From assembly GCA_918807975.1 (NCBI GenBank), contig OU964922.1, positions 1,798,001 to 1,862,000 of the forward strand: 64,000 bases of DNA, written 5' to 3'. A model generated the notes under the pieces. The model saw only the letters and a program-made list of their open reading frames with translations, had not been told where the DNA came from and made no database searches. The DNA is from Aplidium turbinatum (Eukaryota; Chordata; Ascidiacea; Aplousobranchia; Polyclinidae). The position numbers and the translations under genes are program-made. This document shows, in pieces, positions 9,701 through 21,700 of this stretch. Numbering within the stretch: the first letter of the stretch is position 1; every line of letters begins with the position of its first letter.

Positions 9701-12700
9701 GTAAGAGTGTTTGCTCAACTGAAGACGCGTTGTGGCTATGTGAGCATGCATTGTGTTTACCGTAAATGCAATCGCTGTTTAACATTACTCAAACAAAGCT
9801 ACAGTCGACAGTGGATGGTGTATGTAGGTACTTTTTCTTGTATATATATTTATATTAAGCAATAACTACTATCAACACTACAAAAAATGCTCAATACCAA
9901 GTAAAAAGCCAAGCAGAGCAAATAATATAAAAAACCGTTACTATTTACTGAAGGTTTTATATTTGTATTCACAAAAGGCTGTCAAGGCTTCCAGCCTGTT
10001 GCACCCTTATTGGAATCATTATCGCAAGGTTCCTTTTCGCACTATCTGGGCCTATATATTCAAACAGAATTTCCACATTTTTACAGACAAACGCTGTTTC
10101 AGTTCCCTTTTTTCTTGTCTGTATTGTAGTTTACCAAAAGTAAAATTTATTTAGGCATCCGGTAGATTTCTATCACTGTGTTTATAAATGTCAGTCTACT
10201 TGTTATGGTTCAATGACTACTGAACAAAACATTGCAATAAATCTGATTTCTAGCACAACAAAGATTTGACGTCATGACATACTTCTTTCAGACAACCGCT
10301 GACGCAAAATGCAGCGGCATAGATAAATCTATTTTTGTTTTACTCTGGTATCTATTTGTAGTGAGGTGTCAAACATTGCTTTTAACAAAATACAGTTGAA
10401 TACTACAAAAAATGCTATTTTACCACTAAAATAAGTATAAAGCTTTTTTCAAAAAGTCACCACTTTTCAGTCGATTTTAGCCAGTAGCTTTTGTACAATA
10501 GATGATATTTTTGTGTGTGGACGGATTCCGCCACCGTTAGTCTAAAAATGGTTGTGCGTATGCATGTAGGGATTGTAGATCATAGGGATGCGAAACTTCA
10601 TCCGCTTTTGGCTTATCCGCAACACTAGAAGGGTTACGTTTTTTTCTAATTTACAAAATATTTTACTTTTTATGGGTGTTCACGAAATTATGGCCAAGTT
10701 ATCTGTCTCCGTATTGTGACATGGATTGTCGCGCAATCGTGACGTCATCATTGCGATGCACTGTCACGCTTGAGCGACAATCTCTCGTCATTCTTTTTCT
10801 AATTTTCTAACTTGTATTTTCCAAACGTGCTTCGTCTTCCTTTTACGATGTGTGAACCTAACGGACGGACGTAATTAAGAGTGTGAAGTGACTATTCCAC
10901 ATCACAATTGAACCCGTCTCTTGTTAACAATATACCATCAATCTTCACTCAACACATGTGGAACTTGAGTCGAAAGTTAGGAAGAAGACAGGTTGGATAG
11001 CAGCTCATATACATAGCGGTTATCAAAAAGAAAGAACATCTTCAATTGTGTTAAACGGGATGTCACTTCAATCGTGAGTCTGTAGTTACCGTACCCATCT
11101 TCAATTGTGTGGTGCTGGTCACTTCAATCGTGAAGCTACAAGAATTGTTTTTTGCTGGTGCTGTAAAACGCATATTGCTGGCCAACCGAAGCGGCCAAAG
11201 AACAGCAATCGAAAAAGCGAAACCAGATCTCCAGCTAGAGAAGTCACTAATTCTACTGTGGGGCAGTATAAGCACGGTTACTTTATACTGCCTGAAGCGG
11301 CTGGGGAACGGTCACCAGACCAACAATCCGTCGACGATCGAACTGTCCGAGGAGAGCAAGAAACTGTGTTATTCCACCGACCACAAGACGAAGCGCGCGA
11401 CGCCATTTTGAAACTGGATCACGTGGACAAAGAGTGCGACGCTTCTTGTAAGGGCAGTGGTGCGAGGACTATTTCCTGCCTCTGGTCAGTGTGTTACTTA
11501 TTTGATTGTGTATGTTATCGAGCTTTTATAGCAAATTTGTGTAGCCTACTGCAATTTAGTAGTAAAAGTTAATTTGTTGATTACCGTACATATTCCATTT
11601 AATAAGTTACTGAAATAACTATGAGTGCCGCTTCCCTTGAGGACTGTCTGTGGGTCTCGGGCGGGCTGGGGAGTGTACAGGAGCCGGTCCGCCGCTCTTT
11701 GGTGGGGCGAGGTGGATCTGTCGCGGAGAGTGGGGCCACCGTAGCGCGGCTTCCGGTGAGTGGACCAGTAGTACAGTCACAACTGCCCTCAGAGGTCGGT
11801 AGAGAGGAGGTTCACCAGGAAGTGTTAGGGCTACAGAATGACAGGAAAGCCCGTCAACGAAGGCGTCAGCTACTTAGTGACATCAGTGCGGCCACGAGAC
11901 AGCTTGGGGAACTAAGAAGCAGAGACGAAGTGATAGAATTTGAATCACAGCATGTCAAGGCTCTAGATTGGAGGGTTAGAGACTTTTGTGCCATTACGCA
12001 GAAAAAGGACTCCGAACCTCGAGTCGCCCCCGAGTTTGAAATGTTGGTGAGGAGATGTAAAGAACGATGGGAGGAGCTAACAGACTCGCCCCCAGTAAAT
12101 TTAGCTTCCCTGCCAAACATAACCATTGGGGTCCCTCCCTCATCTGCAGGGAAAAGCAGAAGGTCTGCGCATATTTTAGCTCAGATTGATCTGGAAACTC
12201 AATTAGAACAGATTCAAATTGAGAACCGCTTAGATGAGGCGCGAGAGACAAGGAAATTGAAGGAGGCCCGAGAACAGGAAGCCCGAGAAGAGCGTAAGCT
12301 GGCCAGAGAGCTTAAGGAGGCCCGGGAACAGGAAGCCCGAGAAGAGCGTAAGCTGGCCAGAGAGCTTAGGGAGTTACAAGTACGTGCAAGCTTGCAGAAG
12401 CAGATGGCCATGTCGGAATGCTATACAGAGAAGACACATAGCTTGAGGAGTTATCGCACGCGGGATTCCAAGACGAGCGCCCAGGTGAAAGATGGTCCCC
12501 ATCTCAAGGAAAGCGAGAAACCAAAAAAAGCCCCTCACTCAGTGTTGTCTAAATTCTGTGCCCATATGGAGGCTGCTAACAAAGCAGACAAGTTAATGGC
12601 CCCTAGCTTAAATGTACCTGTTTATGAGAGACCTATTAGACCTCCGCCAGGATTTACTGATACTACTAGGTATATCCCTAAGGGTAGTGCAGTCCATGAT

Positions 12701-15700
12701 GGGTATTATGGCTTACCCCTGCATGAAAGTGACGTGATGGCAAGGAGAGAACAGCAACCGCCCCTAGCCTACGACGGAGCGTGCGAAAAGGCGTCAAGGA
12801 AGGACTATCTTGACATGGCCTCGCTCATAAAATATGACGGGTTTTCTATGCCCTTTATTGTTTTTAAAAACGAGATAAATGCTTTGTTAGAAAAATGCCC
12901 ATATGAGGATATGAGACTGAGCTTGATTAGAGCAGCATGTATTAAAACTGCTGCTCAAGACATAAGCTTGGTGATCAGTAGCACCCCAGGTTACAACGAA
13001 GCAATGCGTGCTAATATGGCATTGGAGCGTTTGTCTTTAAGATTTTCTGTTCGCGGCGGTTTTAATTCTGAGGCTTGTGTTAAAAGTATCCGATTTGGGC
13101 CGCGTGTGTCGGGGGCTGACATTACTGGTTGGCGCAAGTTTCGGGCAGAATTACTAGATTGCCAAATATATGCGGCAGCATACAAGCGGTTGGACTACCT
13201 TGAAGGGAAATTTGTCTGTGATCTAGCTAAACGTTTGCCCGTTTATGCGCGTCAACGCTTCATTGATTTCTTAGGTGATAAATTTGGTTGTACGGCGGAC
13301 CCTTCCTTTGATAGTTTGTTGCAGTTTGTTATTGCGGAAGAAAATGCGAAATCAACCGACTTTGGCGTTTGGTTAATGAGTGAGGACCATAAGTCGAGCA
13401 ATAACCATTCTTTTGGTAAGTCGGAGAGTAAAAGGGACGCGGGTGCATTTCAAGTGAAACATACGGCGGCCAAGGTTGACGGCTATGGTAATATAAATTC
13501 CGCAACGTCAAAAACGAGTGTCTCGTTGTGTGAGTGTTGCCTTTCGTTTGGTGTGAATGTGGATCATGGTTTGGAGGTATGTCATCGTTTGCAGGGTATG
13601 ACTGTGGCAAAGCGTGAAGAGTTTTTCTACAAACATTGGCTCTGTTATAATTGTGGAGGAAAGCATCGGGCTAGAGATTGTCGCTGTGCCATGAACTGTG
13701 ATCAGTGTCAGGATGCTAACTATAAAACACCGAAGCATTTCGCTATGTTGCATGAATGGGTCGTTAATGATAGGCCAGCAAACAAACCAGTTCCAAAGAA
13801 GGTACGCGAGTCCGCTGTGGACAAAGTTGACAAGTCTGCGGTTAATAAAACTGGAGTTCAAGGTAGAGAAAAATCAGTCTCTTTGAGAAATGTGAAAGTG
13901 ACACCATGTAAAGTTTTAAACCGAACAGTTGCTGTGAAGGTCATAAACCCGGCAACTGGCTTAGAAAAGTTGGTGTACTGTCAGCTTGATTATGGATCCC
14001 AGATAACGCTGGTATCAAAATCTTTGTGTGCAGAGTTGGGGTTACAGCCCTATGAAAACATTTCCTTTACCATGAAAACCTTGAACGGTGACGCGAAAGT
14101 TGATACTGGTTTGGTCAAATTTGTGGTAAAATCGTTGTCGACTGGTGAGAGCTTTAACATAGATAATGTTGTGTGTTCGACGCCATGGAGCGATGACATT
14201 GAAACCTTGCCCCATAAGCAAGAATTGAGTGGCTACAGACATTTTGATGACATTAGTGTGTTTGAATTAGAAAATCGTCAGACTGTGGACATTTTGATAG
14301 GCGATGACTGTCCATTCTTGGTAACTGTGCTTGAAGAGCGAGTTGGTAAAACGTTGTATGAGCCGCACGCGATCAATACACCGTTGGGATGGCTAGCCGG
14401 TGGAGGGCGGTCTCCTCTCTGTTCGGACAGTCGTGTCACAGTCAGGAAAGTGCAGGTTCGCGATGATCTTGAGAACGTGAACTGGTCAAAACGTAAAAAT
14501 TTGACGCGCGACTGCATTGCGGATGAATTAAGGCAGGAGTTAAAAGAGGCCACGCTGGCAGATTCGCGGCGTAGCATGTCACTCGCTGATAAGTTTTGGG
14601 GTCACTGGACAGATTTCTACCTACCTAAGTTGCGGGGTCGAAGAAAATGGAGAGACATCTGTCGCAATTTAGAACCCGGAGACTTGGTCCTCGTATGGGA
14701 TATGAACGACCGACCCAAACGAGGGGACTACCGAGTCGGCAGAGTGGTTGAAATTTTACCGCAGCATCGAAAGGGTAAAGAGTTTGTGAGAAGGGTGAGG
14801 GTGGCTGTGGTAGCATGGGACACTAACACAAAGAAGTCGCACGTTGAAACCGTGCTTCGTGATATTTCTTGCGTTGCTCCGGTAGAGGGCGCGCGGGCAC
14901 GCACTGCTGTGCTCGTTCCAGTTGGTTCGGGCCCCCCGGATGGACGTTAAGGAACGTCACTCATAGAAAATGTGTTCACTTTTTTTATTAATGTTTAATT
15001 GTTTATGACTTGTGTGATATATGATGCTTATGTTGGCTGTTTACAAATTAAATAGATACAGTCTGGCTGGAACCGTATGTATTTATCAAGTACATATTGT
15101 CACTTTGAGTTACGCCAATATCGCTTACAGCAAATTTGCTTGTGATACCTGTGACTAAGCTGAGCATCTTATTCATTCTTTCACATTTAATTTAGTATCT
15201 TCATATGACAACTTTGTTTTGTATAACTTTAGGTGTATGGTGTGTTAGTACTGTAATGTCGTGTGAGCATGGTCCGTTTTAAATACCTTCAGACAGCAGT
15301 ATGGGACTACAGATTCATCTACACGACTATGTATGTTATTTATACGACAATATTATGCGGTAGTGCTATTATATTTAATGCGTGTTAGGTATGGCCAATG
15401 ATGAGTAATTTCGTTTAGGCAAAAATAATCTTCTGGAAGATGGATATTGTAATATTCATCTTGGAGGCTGCTATGTTCACGAAATTATGGCCAAGTTATC
15501 TGTCTCCGTATTGTGACATGGATTGTCGCGCAATCGTGACGTCATCATTGCGATGCACTGTCACGCTTGAGCGACAATCTCTCGTCATTCTTTTTCTAAT
15601 TTTCTAACTTGTGTTTTCCAAACGTGCTTCGTCTTCCTTTTACGATGTGTGAATCTAACAGACGGACGTAATTAAGAGTGTGAAGTGACTATTCCACATC

Positions 15701-18700
15701 ACAATTGAACCCGTCTCTTGTTAACAATATACCATCAATCTTCACTCAACACATGTGGAACTTGAGTCGAAAGTTAGGAAGAAGACAGGTTGGATAGCAG
15801 CTCATATACATAGCGGTTATCAAAAAGAAAGAACAATGGGTTATGTAAGAAGAGTTAAGTTGGTTTTAAAGTAATTTAAGGTTTTTAGTTGAAAGCAAGC
15901 CTGCATTAAAGCGTAAAAAAAAATGTCAAATTTGCAATCGGCCCTTCTAATGTTGAAGGAACAACGGAGTTGCGCGTCCCGTAATGTACCGTCCCTAGTA
16001 TGCATGGTTTAATAACAAAAGTAAAGCAAAAGGTTGTCCTCAGTGAATCAACATTTTTCCACTCAACAATCAATCCAATATATCGGTCATTATGCGTACA
16101 TGTTTGTTGTGTTCACTACAAAGTTTAGACCAGATTAACTGTTGTCGACGGTTTTTCAACGTTTAATTAACCAGAAAATAATGTTTTTGAACTGAAAATG
16201 CCGTAAACAGACAGTGACTTTATGGACATCCACCAAGATAAGATTTAGATATCCATACAACAACTAAAAGCCTTTCTGGAAAAGTATTTCTTGTTGAAAA
16301 GGACTTTTTGGATAGCAATTTCCAAACTGTCCAATTTTTAAATTACCTGCTTTGTCTTGATCTCGAGATTATAAATCTGAGATTAATACACCTCCCTTTT
16401 CTACTTCAACATCAATTTGCAACCAGATAGTTTCAATACAATTTGTTTTGTAATATTACAATTTGTTTTCTAATAAGACGTTTGACATTGTCATTTATCT
16501 AAATCCAATAATTTTTTTAATTGGAAAGTACGAAAGTCGCAATTGCATTTTACATGATCTGTTTTGCAATATTTTGGTTGTGCAATTTTTTCATTGTTTG
16601 TTTTTTAATTTGGATAAAAAATAATAATAAGCAATCAATTTCTTCATTGAGCCCTACTTTTTTCCCACAGTATAAAGAGGCCACATGTGAATAATCTTAC
16701 GTCACTGTCACTAAGTACTTGAATCGATAAAGTTGCATACTGATATTTTAATTGCTACAATGAACAAATGTTTGATACATTTATAGTTAATGTTACAGAA
16801 TTCACAAAAACCGGTTTCGCCAACAAATGTTACAATAGACTTGACAACTTCCACAACTATCGTTCTAAAGTGGACATCAGAACATAAAGCACTCGTTGTC
16901 AAAGCACTCGTTGTCAAAGCATGGTCTGATGTTGTGTCGGATTGCTATGGTGGGGAAGAAAACGCAACTTCTCCGGTAAGTCTGCACATTTATGCAAGTA
17001 ATGGTAAGTCTGTATTTGTTATAACAATGGTGATAAGGAGAGCATAGACATATGGAGTTGATGATGTTTTTCTCCGGTAGTAAGCTTGTGGATCCCGGTA
17101 TGATGATTAAATTAGAAAGCTGTAATTTTTCCCTGTTGAAGATGGAACAAAAATTCAAAATATTCTAAACTCCTGTTTTGTGTCAAATGGCATGTGTTGA
17201 AGTGACTTTAAAGCAACATTACTGTTCAGTTGGTTTTTAAATCTTCATCTTCGGACTAACAAAGCCTTGATTGGTTATTCCTGGTAGTTTTGCATACTTG
17301 TAGAGGCTCTTGACGCAAGGCAGGTTACCGAGATTGGCAGAGTGGAGTTTTTCGATAGTTGAAGTCTTGTTGCCGCAGAATTATTCCACTCACTAGGTGC
17401 CGCTGAATGGAGAGCAGTCCTGTTATGTCTTGCTCCAGCGCACACCCGGAGAATCGAAACAGCGCCGCGTGATCATGTGCCGGGCGCGTAACCATTGAGC
17501 TAACGGGACGGACTTTTTGAAATATTGATTTTAGATTTAAGTTAATTGTATTTATTGATGGATTAAAGTCTATTATTATTTGTCCCAATTGACATTATGC
17601 TAACTTACTCTAGGACGATGTAAATTGTATTGTAACTTATTAAATCATACTATATATCTTAAGTTTTCATAGTTCCTTCACATTAACGAATCAATTTAAT
17701 TTTCTGTGTCAAACTTTTTAACCAGGAAAATGTTAAAACTTACAAACCCTCAATGTGATTTAGACTTACAAGTGCTTTTATTACAGTTTACATTGACAAG
17801 AGATAGCGACGGGTCACCATTACAACCAAGAACCTTGTACAGCATCGGAATATGCGCTGGTTCGATTGCGGACCCCTTACCTATACCTCCTGAGTCACAG
17901 ATATCCATGAGTGATCCCTTACAATTTAACCTAACAATAACAGGTTTAGTTTTAACAAATAGTGTCAGTTTTTAGTAACATTAGTAGCATAAGTGATGGA
18001 AATAACACTCCAACTAGCACCAAGTACAGCATCGGTATATGCAGTATGTACGGGTTCAATTCCCGACCCTCTACTTAGTTCTCTGACTCACAAACTTCCA
18101 TGAGCGATCCTTTCACTTTCAATCCGTTGAAACAGATTTAGTTTTCACAACTTGTGCCAGGTGTGTTCAACTTATGTTTGTTTCTTTAACCACAAGTTAA
18201 ATGTAATCGATGAAAGCGCCTGCATTCTAGGTTTTATGATGGAAATTAACTTTGTGTATACTTTGTTGCAAGCTTTTTGCAAGCGCCTTATAAAATTTAA
18301 TTTCTACTGTAATCTGAATTTGCTTGAATATTTTTCGATTCTTGTAAAAAAAAAGTTTTGAAATTAGAAGACTCTGTCTCAATCGCACAACACTTTTGGC
18401 GAGTTAAAAATTCCCCGTTTTAGTCTGCTACAAAAAGGTCATCTATTAGGTGTAGCTTATAGATACAAGCGTAGTGGTATCACAATTTCACCCTATACCA
18501 TTTTGTTGCCACTAGGGTTAGGATTTCGGGATCAGATTTGAAATCCCGGGATCGGGATTTCCCAAAATTTTTACTCCTTAATCCCGGGATTTGTCGGGAT
18601 TAGCACAGTAGGAAAATACACATGCAAGCTACACAAACCACATTTATTTATTGTAAGCCTCGATCCAATTCAACAAGTTAGGCTTGGGAAGAATCTTTGA

Positions 18701-21700
18701 AGAACGTTCGTGGCCAATTTTCTGATGTTTTATTTTATGACCAAGCTGATCATATGATTGATCAATGTAGAAAGGTTTCTTGAGGTACCCAAAAAGGTGA
18801 ACCAGTTGGAATTATTAAAAAAATGTTTTTACAAAACCAACAAACTATTTTATAGCAATATGAACATAATTTCCTCAGTTTTGTGTATTATTCTAGTGTA
18901 AGTATTTATGTGAGATCTCATGTCAGCGAATTCTGGGTAGTCTATTTGGAAAACGACATTTTACAAATTTAGATTGAAAATAAAAAATAGTTCTTTTTCT
19001 TAAAGTTATTTAGCTGTCTCTATAATTTTGAAAAACGCAACAGTCTTTCAAAATGTTATTTGTGTTTATTCCCAGGACCTCCACCGCCAACAAACGTGCG
19101 AGTTCCATACACAAAAGCACATGAAATATATGTTGAATGGGATGATGATGATATATTTAGTGATGGTTTGCGTGTCTCACAATATATCGTGTATTATAAA
19201 CCAGCTATGGGTGACGTTGATGAAAGTGCAATTATGACAACAAATCGCACTAAAAACATAATAATCACTGAACTCCAATCTAACACTGAATACACGATCA
19301 GTGTTGTTTCCGTTGTAAGCAATCCGGTAGTAAGCGATAAGGCCATCAGTGATCGAAGTTCTTCAGTAACAGCAATGACAGGTGAGACATTCAAGATTTC
19401 TTGAAAGATATTAATACTATGTTGACATTAAAGTAAAAAACTGATTGATTCCAAGGAGTTGGTTGGATGGAATACTTCTAGAAGATTCTGGCTCTGTGAT
19501 GTTTCTACATGTCACAACAAACAACGTTAGACAACGTTGTTTCTGCGTGGCCTTCTTTACAGATATGCAAGAAGAATATATCAAAATTAGATTGCACCAC
19601 TCCTACAACCACATGTTGCTAACTCATTGCATAATCAAACAAGAATACTTATATGCAATAAAATGGTGGTTTATTTGACGTACATAAAATAAAAACGCAC
19701 AGTGTGCATCAATTTAGTATTGCATGAGTTATGTTAAGTATTGTATGAGTTATGTTAAGTATTGTATGAGTTATGTAATAGAACAGGGCTTCCCAAAGTG
19801 GGGGTCGCGACCCCCAGAGGGGTCGCGTAACGAACTTCAGGGGTCGCAGAAAGTATACCAATTTTACACAAAGCACTGCATATCATCAGTTATATGCAAA
19901 ATGCTGTGAAAGTTATTAACTATTAAGAGTCGTGCACTCAATAGGCTACCCGTATTTTTTAAATTTATATAGCCTATTGAAATATGGAATAGGATTTTAA
20001 TATCCTCTTTTCTGCATTGTAAACGTGGATTTCAAATCTAAAGCCAATGCTTTAACAAGTTATTAGTGTTATACAGCTTCGGTAGAAAGTTTGTCTTGTT
20101 GAACCATAGGCATACGAAGCCGAGCAACGTTATCAAGTTTAACATATTAAAGATTATTATATTTACAAAAAACACAAAACTACGCAACAATTAAATATCG
20201 AACGTTTTCGACATCACAAGATGTCCTCTTCAGGAATAATATACATACAACTTAACTACATCTGAATAAAATACAATGGTTAACTAAATCTATAAACAGG
20301 AAAAGACAAAAAAAAACTGCACAGTACTTCTGACTAGCTCAAACTCAACGATAGGCTCCACGAGAATCAAAGGTAACTGCATCAAAAAGTGTTTAAACAG
20401 ATCACATGATGTGGTAGAAAGGCAAGGTGCGAAAAAACTAATTTTAAAATACAGAAAGCAAGAAAGACGAGCCGCCAGCATACAATTGTCTGTTCAAAAG
20501 TGGATTGTGATGTTTTATGTATTAGTGATAAAAAATTAAGTCGTGAATTTTCCAACGGAAAAGTGTAGCCTTTGTCCACCGTGTTTGTAAAGACATTTTT
20601 GGAAAGGCTTTTCAAATTATGCTATTTGTCAGGTTTGCCTGAAAAAGGGGAACGAATTTAATTTGTCCTTTCAAGGAGAAAAACATTTACGTTTTTACAT
20701 GGAAATCTAAAGTTGGAGCGTTCATCAAAAAATTAAACATCTAGAAACAAAACATTGAAAATGATTTATTTAAAATAATCTCATTTACTGAAAAGTTTTT
20801 GGCTTACAATGGCGTGGAATCAAGCGTTATTTAGCCTCTGGTTATCGACACTTCTCAAGACTGTTGAAAGAGCTTAAAAGAATTTTCTTCCAGAATTGGA
20901 CAATACTTTTAGATTTGATCCAAAACCCATTTGGTTGGTTGGTTTTGAATCTTTATCCTCGGGCTGACCAATCCTTGATGGTTTGTTCCTGGTAGTTTCG
21001 CATACTTGCAGAGGCTCTTGACACAGGGCCGGTTACCGAGATTGGCAGAGTGAAGTTTTCGATTGTTGCTGAGGAATTATTCCATTCACTAGGTGCCGTT
21101 TAATGGAGAGCAGTCCTGAAATGCGTTACTCAAGCGCACACCCCGAGAGTCGAACTTGCGCCGCGTGATCTTGAGCTGGGCGCGTAACCACTGAGCTAAC
21201 GGGGCGGATCATGCAAAAACAGAGTACCGATTACCTCTCTTTCAAATCTCAAAAAAAAATTTGCAGATCTATCTTTTAACTAAGTTGTGGCTTGAATTCT
21301 CTGGAAAAAAGTTTCACACTTTTTGGCTTAGCCTAACGTTAGACCGGAATATTCACCATTAGGCCTATATGGCTTAGCAGTAACCGCACTCCTGCCGTTT
21401 GTCTCCACGTATATGTGCGTGTTAGTGTTTTCAACGTTGCTAAAATACCGTTCCAGCGTAAATAACGTTGAAGCTGCCTTGAGACCAGCATTGACAAACA
21501 TCGAGCGACTTGCTTTGTCGCAGAGTGCAGTCGCACCCATCACACTGAATAAATGTGTTTACTTTTGTTTGGTTTTGTTTCCAGCAGGCTACAAGGCCTA
21601 GTAAAGTAGTAGGCTTCGAATACGGATAGCTTGCTTTTAGTTTTCGTTCAAATTAAACCTTTCAATATAATATCACAAACGTATATTTCGCATTGTTTAT

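Larger units (their letters stand above)
10677..15835 (+). mobile_element. BEL/Pao-type LTR retrotransposon fossil
   Basis: Two 362-bp LTRs (10677-11038, 15474-15835) beginning TG and ending CA, flanked by a 5-bp target duplication ATGGG (10672-10676, 15836-15840). The LTRs differ at only about three positions, so the insertion is young. Internal parts recognised: gag-like region, CCHC-type knuckles, aspartic-protease-like region and a DUF5641-type tail typical of BEL/Pao. Polymerase parts were not recognised, so the element looks broken and non-autonomous. It lies in the tentative first intron of the receptor gene. Confidence 0.85.

Noticed and set aside
9638-9865. Stand-alone 75-residue secreted Cys-rich peptide gene
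   Set aside because: A strong donor lies inside the frame and the phase fits the receptor; with no homology or transcript the peptide reading is kept only as an alternative.
11105-11572. Host exons between the 5' LTR and the gag frame
   Set aside because: They lie within the LTR element and are shadows or leader sequence of it.
17440-17512. A tRNA gene
   Set aside because: The tRNA-like head is part of a repeated SINE with a shared body in three places.
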